From NCBI GenBank assembly GCA_963745595.1, contig CAVUYB010000032.1, forward strand, positions 32,735-96,734: a stretch of DNA of 64,000 bases, written 5' to 3'. The notes under the pieces were generated by a model that was not told the DNA's origin, made no database searches, and saw only the letters and a program-made list of their open reading frames with translations. This DNA comes from DASZUK01 sp963745595 (GTDB lineage Bacteria > Actinomycetota > Acidimicrobiia > Acidimicrobiales > RAAP-2). Positions within the stretch are counted from its first letter, which is position 1. Each line of letters begins with the position of its first letter. This document shows positions 1-8,097 of this stretch, in pieces. Position numbers and translations under genes: made by a program.

Positions 1-924
1 CCGCACGACCTGGTAGCTCCCACCCCGGGTCCACGCCGGCTCGTCGTCACCGGCCCACAGGAGCGCGTCGGCCACCGCCGGCTGATGGACCGACGGATTG
101 GCGATCCCGTCGTTGAACCCCTGGAGGTTGCGAGGCGCGCCCGACGGCCGCGGCGGGGAAACGAAGCCGTCGATGCGGTACCGCACCTGCATGGCGCCTC
201 GCGTGTGCTTGGTCACCAACCGGAGCGCGTGCAGCGTCGCATCGGGCGACCCCGCGCAGATCTGCAGCATGAGGTCGCCATGGCATTCGGCCTCGTTCAG
301 GTTGTCGTTGGGGAACGGTGTCATCGTCGTCAGGCGCCGAGGCTTTGCTGAAGCCAGGCCGTAGCGATCGTCGAAGAGCGACGATCCGACACCGACGGTG
401 ACCGTCAACGCGTCGGCCGGGACGACCGGGCCGAGGATGCCCGAGTCGGACGGCGGCGAGCCGATGCCGAGGTTGGCCGGCGCCCCGCCGGTCGTCAGGA
501 ACCGGGCCAGGCTCGTCAGCTCCTGGAAGAGCGCCTTCACGTCGCCGCGGTCGGTGGCGAGGACGTCGAAGGCGACGAAGACCGCGGCCGGCGGCTGCTG
601 GGTGAGGATCCCGGCTTGGTGGGGGCCGTGGAACGGCACCGCGTCCAGCGTCCCGTCGCCGGCGACCACGCCCGACACCGGCGTCAGCACGCCTTTTTGC
701 GGATCAGGGATCTGCGATGCCCGGGCGCCGGTGGACGTCGACGCCCCTGCCGCGCCGGCGGCCTTCGTGAGCGCGTCGGTGGCCAGAGCGGCGCCGATCA
801 GCCCGGCCCCGGCCGACTGGATGAACCGTCGCCGCGAGACGCTCGGCGACGTCGACCGGTCGTCCGGCTGGTCGGGCTGATCGGTCTGGCCGGGCTGATC
901 GGGCTGATCGGGCTGATCGGTCAT
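1..924 (-). CDS. efeB: Dyp-type haem peroxidase EfeB, Tat-exported (C-terminus cut by window edge)
   Basis: Minus-strand reading frame of 308 codons that runs off the left edge, so the C-terminus is missing. After a DQP-rich leader there is a twin-arginine signal, RRRFIQSAGAG, at residues 31-41, followed by a hydrophobic Ala/Gly stretch, so export in folded form is expected. The Dyp-peroxidase motif GxxDG is seen as GFNDG near residue 270; its Asp is the distal haem-pocket residue in this family. The proximal haem His would lie beyond the window. In EfeUOB systems EfeB oxidises ferrous iron or de-chelates haem outside the membrane. The gene starts 4 nt after efeO stops, so the two are almost certainly cotranscribed. 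The family assignment is firm; substrate is inferred from known EfeB proteins. Confidence 0.9.
   Translation of the reverse strand, partial: MTDQPDQPDQPGQTDQPDQPDDRSTSPSVSRRRFIQSAGAGLIGAALATDALTKAAGAAGASTSTGARASQIPDPQKGVLTPVSGVVAGDGTLDAVPFHGPHQAGILTQQPPAAVFVAFDVLATDRGDVKALFQELTSLARFLTTGGAPANLGIGSPPSDSGILGPVVPADALTVTVGVGSSLFDDRYGLASAKPRRLTTMTPFPNDNLNEAECHGDLMLQICAGSPDATLHALRLVTKHTRGAMQVRYRIDGFVSPPRPSGAPRNLQGFNDGIANPSVHQPAVADALLWAGDDEPAWTRGGSYQVVR
892..918. repeat. Three perfect 9-bp tandem copies inside the efeB leader
   Basis: The unit gggctgatc occurs three times head to tail and less perfectly just upstream. On the minus strand it encodes the DQP repeats ahead of the Tat motif. Such a short in-frame repeat can expand or contract in whole codons, changing only the length of the cytosolic part of the leader. 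Confidence 0.8.
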
Positions 925-928
925 CGGC

Positions 929-2209
929 TCACCCTCCGATCCCGTTCGTGAACCCCTGGATCTCCAGCAGGTCCGGGATGGGGGAGAGCGTCTCGAGGAT
1001 CTGCCCCACCGCGCCGTCGATCTGTTGCAACTGTGTGGCGGTGAGCGACGCCAGGGTCGGCCACTGGCCGTCGACCATCGTGCTCTTGAGCGCGCCGTCG
1101 AGCACTGCGAACTCCGACTCGGCCGTCGAGTACAGCTTCGCTGTCCGCCGGTCGATGGCCGGACGGAGGTAACCCAGGATCACCTGGTCGCCTTGGGCGT
1201 CGGCGGCCACGATGGCCAGTGACGCGTTGGCGCCCTCGTTGTCGCCGCCGCTCAGCGTGTCGCGTAGGGCGTCCTCGAGAACCTCGTGGGCCCGGGTCGC
1301 CAGCTGATTCCCTGTCATGACGCCGTCCGACCACAGCGTCTGGAGCCGCCCGACCGACGCCGCCAGGTCGTTCACGTACGGTTCGATCGCCGCGACCGGT
1401 TGGCCGGACCACAAGAGGTACTCGATCTTGTGGAGCCCGATGAATTGGTCGTTGCTCACCCCGTCGGCGAACCCGCCCGGCAGCCCGTTGATGTTGTTCT
1501 CCAGGCCGCCCACCGCGCCGTAGGTCCCCCCGATGCCGCTGAACGTCAACTCCGCCGCCAGCCAGTCGACCTTGGCCTGGGCGGCATTGTCCGACCCGAT
1601 GTCCGCGGTCAGGGCCGACACCTCGGACTGCAAGATGGTGATCTGGCCGGCGACGTACGCGTCGTACTCGTCGACCGGGTGGGCCATCTCGGCTGTCGTC
1701 GCCGGGAGGACCGAGGGCGTCGCCGACGACGCCGGCACGCCGCCCGTCACCGTCGCCACGTCGGACAGGCGGTGGACGAACGGCGGGGCAGACGCGTGCG
1801 GGTGGTCGTAGATGCACTGCAGGCGGTAGCTGCCCCGCCGGAGGCGGGCGTCGAGCGGGAGCGTCGTCTTGGGGCCGAGCTCCTTGAGGGCCGCAACGAC
1901 CCCCTTGTTCGCTTTGTCGATCAGCTCCAGGTCGACCGTCACCGACGTCTCGTTGTCGACGTCGACCGTCAGCTTCCCCGACGCCGGCAGCGACCAGCCG
2001 GGGGCGCAGGCCGAGCTGATCACGACGACCGTCTCGCTGGCCGCCCCCGCTGGGCCGGCCAGCGATGCTGACGCCCCGACGGCGGTGACGGCCGCCACCG
2101 CCGCGGCCGCGGCCCACGTCGTCATCGCCATCCCCGTCCGCCAGGACGCCCCCCGCCGGCCAATGGCGACCAGCTGGTGCCGGCGCGACCCCATTACCGG
2201 TGACCCCAT
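929..2209 (-). CDS. efeO: EfeO-type iron uptake lipoprotein/periplasmic component (cupredoxin plus M75 imelysin)
   Basis: 426 residues. An N-terminal hydrophobic segment (about residues 31-57) looks like a signal peptide, followed by a cupredoxin-like domain (about 58-155) and an imelysin/peptidase M75 domain (about 170-426). The M75 metal-binding HxxE motif is visible as HKIE at residues 260-263. EfeO captures iron outside the membrane and hands it to the EfeU permease, which is not encoded in this window. Two in-frame ATGs (positions 2209 and 2194) lie in two copies of a 15-bp direct repeat; a third at codon 27 or 29 would suit a shorter signal peptide, so the start is uncertain. efeB follows after 4 nt. 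Confidence 0.88.
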   Translation of the reverse strand: MGSPVMGSRRHQLVAIGRRGASWRTGMAMTTWAAAAAVAAVTAVGASASLAGPAGAASETVVVISSACAPGWSLPASGKLTVDVDNETSVTVDLELIDKANKGVVAALKELGPKTTLPLDARLRRGSYRLQCIYDHPHASAPPFVHRLSDVATVTGGVPASSATPSVLPATTAEMAHPVDEYDAYVAGQITILQSEVSALTADIGSDNAAQAKVDWLAAELTFSGIGGTYGAVGGLENNINGLPGGFADGVSNDQFIGLHKIEYLLWSGQPVAAIEPYVNDLAASVGRLQTLWSDGVMTGNQLATRAHEVLEDALRDTLSGGDNEGANASLAIVAADAQGDQVILGYLRPAIDRRTAKLYSTAESEFAVLDGALKSTMVDGQWPTLASLTATQLQQIDGAVGQILETLSPIPDLLEIQGFTNGIGG

Positions 2210-2218
2210 TACCGGTGA
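2189..2218. repeat. 15-bp direct repeat duplicating the efeO start codon
   Basis: The unit ccccattaccggtga occurs twice in direct succession. Each copy holds a minus-strand ATG in the efeO frame, so the duplication adds five codons or offers an alternative start. Confidence 0.8.
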
Positions 2219-2311
2219 CCCCAGTAAAGGAACATCCGCTTGCGCTGGACCGTCGGCGCCAGCCGGTGGGGGGTCGCCGGTAGGACGCCCTGCGCCGCGG
2301 TCGGTCCGACG

Positions 2312-2353
2312 AGGGCGGGGAGGGCGGGGAGGGCGGGGAGGGCGGGGAGGGCG
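2312..2353. repeat. 9-bp tandem repeat in efeO upstream region
   Basis: Four to five head-to-tail copies of agggcgggg. The stretch lies in the roughly 200 bp between efeO and the candidate iron box. No protein family is recognisable in the short reading frame that crosses it. Confidence 0.75.
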
Positions 2354-2411
2354 ATGGCCACGATGGGCGGGGTGTTCTCGAGAGAAGAAGTCATTCTGAT
2401 TTGGTAGATGT

Positions 2412-2427
2412 CTTAGGGTTCCCTAAG
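2412..2427. promoter_or_regulatory. Candidate IdeR/DtxR-type iron box upstream of efeOB
   Basis: CTTAGGG-TT-CCCTAAG is a perfect 7-bp inverted repeat with a 2-nt spacer in an AT-richer pocket. The half-site TTAGG/CCTAA matches the ends of DtxR/IdeR iron boxes, though the site is shorter than the usual 19 bp. It sits between divergently oriented efeO and the secreted-protein gene at 2613, and iron control of efeO would be expected. Binding by an IdeR homologue is inferred. Confidence 0.5.
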
Positions 2428-2612
2428 GTCGGTAAGTTACCGCGATCTTCGACATCTAGCGCGTTCGGCCAACCAGGATTGACCGAGTCCTTCACTGTCG
2501 GTGACTGAAAATTGATCCTGGAAGGCACGGGAGAACCAATTACCATTGCGTTTTCGGCGTGGACCCCGTATCGTCCCTGCGCAGCGGGGGCGGAGAGCAA
2601 TAAGGAGGAAGC

Positions 2613-4097
2613 ATGGCTGAGAACACGTCGAGGCGTGACGCGTCGCGACATCCGGTGCGGTGGACGTCGAGCGTTCTGTTGCGGTGCATCGCCGCGGCGG
2701 CCCTCGTAGTTGTCGGCTTGGCGACGGCCTTGACCGTGCAAGCCGGAGCGTCGAAACCGGATCACCCCCATGCCAAGACGGCCGCGCACCGGTCGGCGGA
2801 CGCTCCCGGATTCCCGGGGACCTCGACCAATGCACCGTTCAACGAGTGCCCGGCCCTGGGCCTCATCACATCCTGCGATCTGCTCTTGGTGGTCAGCAAC
2901 AACGGGGACCAGATCCTGGGAAATCCCGCCCTCGGCCCCTACGACGGCTCGGACGACACCCTGATCGGCATCGTGAACACGTCCAGCAAGCCGCTCTACC
3001 ACATCCAGCTGCAGGCACCGAACGTTGACATCTTCGGGTTCGACGGGGATGGCATCTGTGCCAACGCCACCGGCGGCACGAACCCCGAGGGCCTTCCGTT
3101 GGGCTACACCGGTGACACCTACTGCAACGCCAATCAGTTGAAGGGGCAGACACCTCCGACGTCGTCGTGCACACTTACATCCTTCTGCGGTGACCCTTTG
3201 GGCGCCGACTACCAGGGTCCGATCAACACCTTCTCGGGTATCGCCACAACCCTCACACGGGGCACGGTCAACTTCCCGAACGGCCTGCAGCCCGGCGCCT
3301 CCACCTACTTCTCCCTGGAGACAACCCTCACCGCGGGTCAGTTGGGCGTCCAGTCCGGCTACTGGCTAGCGGCCGCCGACGGTGGCATTTTCGCCTATGA
3401 CGCCACATTCTACGGGTCCATGGGCGGCAAGCCCCTGAACAAGCCGGTCGTCGGCATCGCCGCCGACCCGAACACGGGCGGGTACTGGGAGGTGGCCTCC
3501 GACGGCGGCCTGTTCGCCTTCAACGCCCCCTTCTTCGGGTCGACCGGCGGCATCCCCCTCAACGCGCCGGTCGTCGGGATGGTGGCCACCCCTGACGGTC
3601 AGGGTTACTGGGAGGTGGCCTCCGACGGTGGCCTGTTCGCCTTCGGTGACGCGGCGTTCTATGGGTCGATGGGCGGCCAGCATCTGAACGCACCCATCGT
3701 GGGGATCGCTTCTTCGCCCGACGGCAAGGGGTACTACGAGGTGGCCTCCGACGGTGGCCTCTTCGCCTTCGGTGACGCGGTCTTCCACGGCTCGATGGGC
3801 GGCCAGCATCTGAACAAGCCCATCGTGGGCATTGCTGGTGACCCGGGCACGGGCGGGTACTGGGAGGTGGCCTCCGACGGTGGCCTGTTCGCCTTCGGCA
3901 CAGCGCCCTTCTACGGGTCCCCAGCCGCCGCTCCCCTCAACAAGCCGGTGGTCGGCATGGCATCCACCCCCGGCGGCCAGGGGTACTGGGAGGTCGCTTC
4001 CGATGGCGGTATCTTCAGCTACGGGAACGCCTTCTTCTGGGGCTCGACCGGTTCGATGACGCTGAACTCCCCGGTGGTGGGTATCGCCGGTAGTTGA
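2613..4097 (+). CDS. Secreted protein with six GYW-DGG-F-FG repeats
   Basis: 494 residues with a strong Shine-Dalgarno (AAGGAGGA at 2602-2609). A hydrophobic segment near residues 25-45 is a signal peptide or anchor. Residues about 75-240 form a Cys-containing extracellular domain I do not recognise. From about residue 247 come six units of roughly 42 residues, each starting GYWEVASDGG and continuing with LFAFGDA, a GS-GG turn and a VVGIA strand. This pattern suggests a beta-propeller or beta-solenoid. The same unit type recurs in the secreted protein at 5345-7618. Function unknown; a surface, adhesion or cell-wall role is inference. A hairpin follows the stop codon. Confidence 0.85.
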   Translation: MAENTSRRDASRHPVRWTSSVLLRCIAAAALVVVGLATALTVQAGASKPDHPHAKTAAHRSADAPGFPGTSTNAPFNECPALGLITSCDLLLVVSNNGDQILGNPALGPYDGSDDTLIGIVNTSSKPLYHIQLQAPNVDIFGFDGDGICANATGGTNPEGLPLGYTGDTYCNANQLKGQTPPTSSCTLTSFCGDPLGADYQGPINTFSGIATTLTRGTVNFPNGLQPGASTYFSLETTLTAGQLGVQSGYWLAAADGGIFAYDATFYGSMGGKPLNKPVVGIAADPNTGGYWEVASDGGLFAFNAPFFGSTGGIPLNAPVVGMVATPDGQGYWEVASDGGLFAFGDAAFYGSMGGQHLNAPIVGIASSPDGKGYYEVASDGGLFAFGDAVFHGSMGGQHLNKPIVGIAGDPGTGGYWEVASDGGLFAFGTAPFYGSPAAAPLNKPVVGMASTPGGQGYWEVASDGGIFSYGNAFFWGSTGSMTLNSPVVGIAGS

Positions 4098-4139
4098 CCG
4101 TCGGCCCCCGGTGGGGGTCAGCGATTCCGTTGTGGGCTC

Positions 4140-4171
4140 GGGCGCCCCGTCACTTCGGTGGCGGGGCGCCC
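4140..4171 (+). terminator. Strong hairpin after the secreted repeat protein
   Basis: A 14-bp stem with one G-T wobble, GGGCGCCCCGTCAC paired with GTGGCGGGGCGCCC, closed by a TTCG tetraloop. There is only a short T-rich tail (gtttcg), so it is an atypical rho-independent terminator, as often seen in high-GC actinobacteria. Confidence 0.65.
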
Positions 4172-4274
4172 GGCCGTTTCGGGAATAGGGGACTGGAGCT
4201 CGTGCCGTGTCAGAAAACGTTTGCCTGTCCTCCAACGACGCTCTGTGAGCAGCTCACTCCGCGCTGACCCCGGC

Positions 4275-5144
4275 TCAGGCAAACGGCACGGCGAAGTCGC
4301 AGTAGGGGGCGCTCGTCTCAGTGACCGGCTCGGTCGCGAGGTAGGTAATTCGTACGCCGAGATCCTCGGGGCTGAGGGCCAGACCTTCAGGGTCGATGCC
4401 GTGCTCGGCCGCCCAATCGTGCAACGCCTCCGACGCGAGCTGCCACTGCACTGCCGGGTTCCCTCCCGGCCCAGCGGGCAGCGCGTCGTTCGGTAGCGCG
4501 ACGTACGCCTCGCGATGTGCGGGTTCGGTCCGCAAGCTCAACTCCGGGTAATGCGTTGCCAACGCCTTCGCGTCCGACTCGGGGACCGGCTTGCACATTT
4601 CAACGGGGCCGTCGCTGTCAGCGCTCACCTCACCCCAGTAGATGGTGAACATCGCGCCTTCTCGCCCGTCCATCTTCGGTAGCGGTCGCTCGCGCAGGAT
4701 GGCGATGAATTCCTTGCCGAGCGCCCACGCGCCCTGTTCGTCGACATTGCGCTTCAGGCAGAGCAAGCTCCGCTCGGGCATCTCTCGGGTAGCCACCTCG
4801 TACATCACGGACCTCTTTCCGCTCAGTCGGTTGACGAGGTAGTCGGCGAGGGCGCGGCGGGCGTCGTGTGCGGACTCGACCTCCCGCCAATGCGCCGCTA
4901 TCTGCTCTGCGATATCAACCGGATCGCATACGAGCAGTTCCTTGATCGCCGCCAGCGGCAATCCGAGCTGACGCAACATCGCGACGAGGCGCGCCGCTTC
5001 GAGCTGCCCGGCGTCGTAGTAGCGATAGCCGGAGGTTTCATCGACACGCGCCGGAACCAGCACTCCACGTTCGTCGTAGAGACGCAGCGCCTTGACTGAC
5101 AGACGGGAGCGCCTTGCGAACTCGCCAATGCTGACTTCTTCCAC
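4275..5144 (-). CDS. MerR-family regulator with GyrI-like effector domain
   Basis: 289 residues starting at GTG. Residues 1-75 are a MerR winged helix (SIGEFARRSRLSVKALRLYDE, then SGYRYYD), followed by a dimerisation helix and, from about residue 110, a GyrI-like/BmrR-type ligand domain. Members bind drugs or lipophilic cations and activate their own promoter or efflux genes. No efflux gene is adjacent. The promoter at 5189-5219 has the elongated 19-bp spacer typical of MerR-controlled promoters, so autoregulation is likely. Ligand unknown. Confidence 0.87.
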   Translation of the reverse strand: MEEVSIGEFARRSRLSVKALRLYDERGVLVPARVDETSGYRYYDAGQLEAARLVAMLRQLGLPLAAIKELLVCDPVDIAEQIAAHWREVESAHDARRALADYLVNRLSGKRSVMYEVATREMPERSLLCLKRNVDEQGAWALGKEFIAILRERPLPKMDGREGAMFTIYWGEVSADSDGPVEMCKPVPESDAKALATHYPELSLRTEPAHREAYVALPNDALPAGPGGNPAVQWQLASEALHDWAAEHGIDPEGLALSPEDLGVRITYLATEPVTETSAPYCDFAVPFA

Positions 5145-5188
5145 GCCTCATGCTCCCTCGTCGTCGAGCCGAACGGCTCGACACATCG

Positions 5189-5219
5189 AGTGTGCGGCCT
5201 CCCCAAGGGGGAGAGTCAA
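5189..5219 (-). promoter_or_regulatory. MerR-type promoter with 19-bp spacer and palindromic operator
   Basis: Read on the minus strand: -35 TTGACT (5219-5214), then 19 nt, then CACACT (5194-5189) as -10. The spacer contains the inverted repeat CTCCCC-CTT-GGGGAG, centred between the boxes, which is where MerR proteins bind to untwist an overlong spacer. A second perfect hairpin, CGAGCCG-AA-CGGCTCG, lies at 5165-5180 in the 5' leader. Confidence 0.6.
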
Positions 5220-5344
5220 GTTCGCCGGCCGAATCGGTTCAGCAAGGTCCGCTCACCCGGACGCCGTTCCGGACCACCGGCTCGGAGACGCGCTCTTCAG
5301 GAGGCGACGTTGCCCGACACGGCACTAGGTCTTCGAGACCGGGG

Positions 5345-7618
5345 CTACGTCGTCGGCACCGCGCCGACGACGTCGGCGACGTGGACGCCGACCTGCGGCA
5401 GGGAGCCGTCGAACGTGGCGTCACCGAAGGAGAAGATGCCGCCGTCCTCGCCGATGAGCCAGTAGCCCCGCTCGTCAGCCGTCGGGACGAGCTCGACGAC
5501 CGGCGCCGTCGGGGTGACGCCCGTCTCGGGAAGAGAGCCGAGGAAGGTGGCGTCGCCGAACGCGACCACGCCGCCGCCCTGCGTTACGACCCAGTACCCC
5601 TGGCCGTCCGGGGTCGACTCGATGCCCGAGACCGGCGATGACGAGCCGGTGACCGAACCGTCGGCGACCGCGTTTCCGTACGAGTAGACGTGGCCTGTCG
5701 ACGTAACGAGCCAGTACCCGTCGTCGTCAGGGGTGGCCGCGATACTGACGACGTCGTCGACGTGCACACCGCTGCCCGGCAGCGACCCGAGGTAGGGCGC
5801 GTCACCGAACGCGAAGACGCCGCCGTCCGCCCCGACAAGGAAGTAACCGCGGTTGTCTGACGTGCCCACAATCGCCCGGACGTCGTCGACGTGTACCCCG
5901 CTGCCCGGGAGCGACCCGAGGTAGGGCGCGTCACCGAACGCGAAGACGCCGCCGTCCGCCCCGACAAGGAAGTAGCCGTTGTCCGACGGGGTCGCCACCA
6001 TGCCGACGACATCATCGACGTCGACCCCGTCGCCGGGCAGCGAACCGTAGTACCCACCTGACTGGCCGGTCGGGAACACGAACACCCCGCCGTCGGCCGC
6101 GACCATGTCGTAGCCGGGGGCCCCCGGACTGGTCGTCGAGCTGCCCGAGCCGGCCGAACCGGAGCCTCCCGGAGCTGGGTCCGCTACCCGTTCCAGCGCC
6201 GGTCCCCGAACCGCTGGAGCCACTGCCTGTTCCGCTGCCGCTCCCGGCGCCACTGCCGTTCCGCTGCCGCTCCCGGCGCCACTGCCCGACCCCGACCCCG
6301 AGCCACTTCCGGATCCGCTACCGCTCCCCGAGCCACTTCCGGTACCCGATCCCCCTGAACCGCCGGAGCCACTACCCGTTCCCGGCCCGCTCCCTGTGCC
6401 ACTGCCACTGCCACTGCCACTGCCACTGCCACTGCCGCTGCCGGACCCGGACCCAGTGCCGGAGCCGCTTCCGCTACCCGTCCCGGTGCCCGAACCGGAC
6501 CCACCGCCTGTACCCGAGCCGGTGCCCGAACCGGACCCACTGCCACTCCCGGATCCTGTACCAGAGCCGCTGCCGCTGCCCGTCCCTGAGCCGGAGCCAC
6601 CGCCTGTACCCGAGCCGGTGCCCGACCCGGACCCACTGCCACTCCCGGATCCTGTACCAGAGCCGCTGCCGCTGCCCGTCCCTGAGCCGGAGCCACCGCC
6701 TGTACCCGAGCCAGTGCCCGACCCGGACCCACTGCCACTCCCGGATCCTGTACCAGAGCCGCTGCCGCTGCCCGTCCCTGAGCCGGAGCCACTACCTGTG
6801 CCCGAGCCAGTGCCCGATCCGGAGCCACTGCCGGTTGTCGTGGGGGAGGAGGTCGGGCCTGTGGCCTCCATCACGACGGCGGCCGCGTCATACCAGGATG
6901 TCGCCTTGGCCTGGCTGAACGTCGGCGTGTACGTGGCGTCAGCGGCCAAGGAGGTGCCGGAAACGAGGACGTTCCAATGTGTCACGTCGGTTGTGACGTA
7001 GTAGGAAAATCCCGGGCTGCTACCCGCACTGCCCCTTGCCGATCCATAAGCCCAGCCCCAGTAGAGGCCACCGGCCGCGCCGGCGGTCAGCGTCGGGAAC
7101 GAACAGGTCGTCCCCGTTCCGAGGGCCGAATTTTTGATCCCACTGGCGACGAGGGACCACGACGTTGTCGCTCCCTGACCCGAGCTCCATTCCGCGGCCC
7201 AAACAAAATGGTCGAAGGTTGTGCCGGACCAGTGGACGTCGATGGTGGTCGAGCCGACACTCTTGACGACGCCGTACCAGATCTCCTCGGCGTCGCCGCT
7301 CGGGTGGTTTGTGAACCCGGCCGACTTGGCCGGCTGCCATGTGATGCGGCTGCTGCTGTCGGTGATGGACGTCACCTCGGAGATGCCCGACGACGGGGCG
7401 GTATGGGCCATGACAAGCATGACGTCGCCGACGGCTGCCGTCGTCACCGAGAGCGTTGTGCCTGTGTTGTTCAGTACCGGATAGCCGGTCTGTTCGGTGT
7501 ACGACGTCGCCAGGACTCCGCCACTGGCTTGGGCGGTCTGCGCCGTCGCCCCGATCACCGGCAGGGCGATGCCGGCCACCAACGCCACTGCTGCTCCGGC
7601 CGCCAGGCGCCCGTGCAT
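5345..7618 (-). CDS. Secreted protein: N-terminal lectin-like domain, long Gly-Ser linker, C-terminal GYF/GYW repeats
   Basis: About 757 residues. ATG at 7618 is preferred over TTG at 7624 because GGGGGAG lies 6 nt upstream of it. Signal peptide about residues 1-30 (GAAVALVAGIALPVIG, then AQA). Residues about 35-250 form a beta-rich extracellular domain. Next comes a GSGSGT linker of about 220 residues built from tandem repeats, and then five to six C-terminal units of the type GYFLVGADGGVFAFGDAPY-LGSLPG. The C-terminal units are related to those of the protein at 2613. Part of the linker (6170-6257) reads in a shifted frame with AVAPGAAAE-type sequence, bounded by one missing and one extra base. 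Likely cell-surface; function unknown. Confidence 0.82.
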   Translation of the reverse strand: MHGRLAAGAAVALVAGIALPVIGATAQTAQASGGVLATSYTEQTGYPVLNNTGTTLSVTTAAVGDVMLVMAHTAPSSGISEVTSITDSSSRITWQPAKSAGFTNHPSGDAEEIWYGVVKSVGSTTIDVHWSGTTFDHFVWAAEWSSGQGATTSWSLVASGIKNSALGTGTTCSFPTLTAGAAGGLYWGWAYGSARGSAGSSPGFSYYVTTDVTHWNVLVSGTSLAADATYTPTFSQAKATSWYDAAAVVMEATGPTSSPTTTGSGSGSGTGSGTGSGSGSGTGSGSGSGTGSGSGSGSGSGTGSGTGGGSGSGTGSGSGSGTGSGSGSGSGSGTGSGTGGGSGSGTGSGSGSGTGSGSGSGSGSGTGSGTGGGSGSGTGTGSGSGSGTGSGSGSGSGSGSGSGSGSGTGSGPGTGSGSGGSGGSGTGSGSGSGSGSGSGSGSGSGSGAGSGSGTAVAPGAAAEQAVAPAVRGPALERVADPAPGGSGSAGSGSSTTSPGAPGYDMVAADGGVFVFPTGQSGGYYGSLPGDGVDVDDVVGMVATPSDNGYFLVGADGGVFAFGDAPYLGSLPGSGVHVDDVRAIVGTSDNRGYFLVGADGGVFAFGDAPYLGSLPGSGVHVDDVVSIAATPDDDGYWLVTSTGHVYSYGNAVADGSVTGSSSPVSGIESTPDGQGYWVVTQGGGVVAFGDATFLGSLPETGVTPTAPVVELVPTADERGYWLIGEDGGIFSFGDATFDGSLPQVGVHVADVVGAVPTT
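6477..6830. repeat. 96-bp tandem repeats encoding the Gly-Ser linker
   Basis: Near-identical blocks recur at a 96-bp spacing (block starts near 6579, 6675 and 6771, with a 102-bp copy before them). Each encodes about 32 residues of GSGSGT/GGGSGSG linker. The high identity between copies suggests recent expansion. The repeats are contiguous with no spacers, so this is not a CRISPR. Confidence 0.8.
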
Positions 7619-7833
7619 TGCCAACTCCCCCCAGCGGGCCTCGCCTCGATCGACCCGCAGTCGGACGCCGCCAGCGGTGTGGCTAGGACGTCTTTCTTCA
7701 CTTGCAGGTTATCTCGCCGCTGGTCGGGCGAAGTTTCGTGCCGTCCCGGCGGTCGATCGGTGCGGTCCGGCAGTCGATCGGCCGGACTGGCCCGTAAAGT
7801 ACGAAGGCCCGGAGACAGGGGAGGTCGTCGTTC

Positions 7834-8025
7834 ATGAGCACGCAACGGAAGCTGACGTTGGCGGCGATCGTCGTGCCGATCCAGGTCACCCTGGCGGTGT
7901 TGGCGTGGCGGGACATGGCCTGGCGGAGCGACGACGACGTCCGGGGCTCGAAGCGATTCTGGCGCGTCGTCGTCCTCTTGAACCCCGGGAACTCGGTGGC
8001 CTACTGGCTCTTCGCCCGGCGCTGA
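7834..8025 (+). CDS. Small PLDc_N-like membrane protein
   Basis: 63 residues with one clear N-terminal transmembrane helix (LAAIVVPIQVTLAVLAW) and a C-terminal hydrophobic hairpin ending NPGNSVAYWLFARR. That ending matches the P-G-S/N-Y-F-GR signature of the short phospholipase-D-nuclease N-terminal (PLDc_N) membrane domain, which often occurs as a stand-alone small protein. GGGGAGG at 7817-7823 is a good ribosome-binding site. Function unknown. Confidence 0.7.
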   Translation: MSTQRKLTLAAIVVPIQVTLAVLAWRDMAWRSDDDVRGSKRFWRVVVLLNPGNSVAYWLFARR

Positions 8026-8097
8026 TCCGGCCGACCTCGACCCGCCGACGGCTACCGCAGGCAGGCCTGACGGATACCGCTGGATAGGGTGAGCGCG

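Noticed and set aside
2209..2394. 61-codon minus-strand reading frame upstream of efeO
   Set aside because: Made largely of the 9-bp tandem repeat (LPALPALPAL); no family resemblance and no clear ribosome-binding site.
6477..6830. CRISPR array
   Set aside because: Repeats are contiguous, have no spacers and lie in frame within a protein; no cas genes anywhere in the window.
6396..7001. Pro-Leu repeat protein on the plus strand
   Set aside because: It is the complement of the Gly-Ser linker; low complexity, no ribosome-binding site and no signal peptide.
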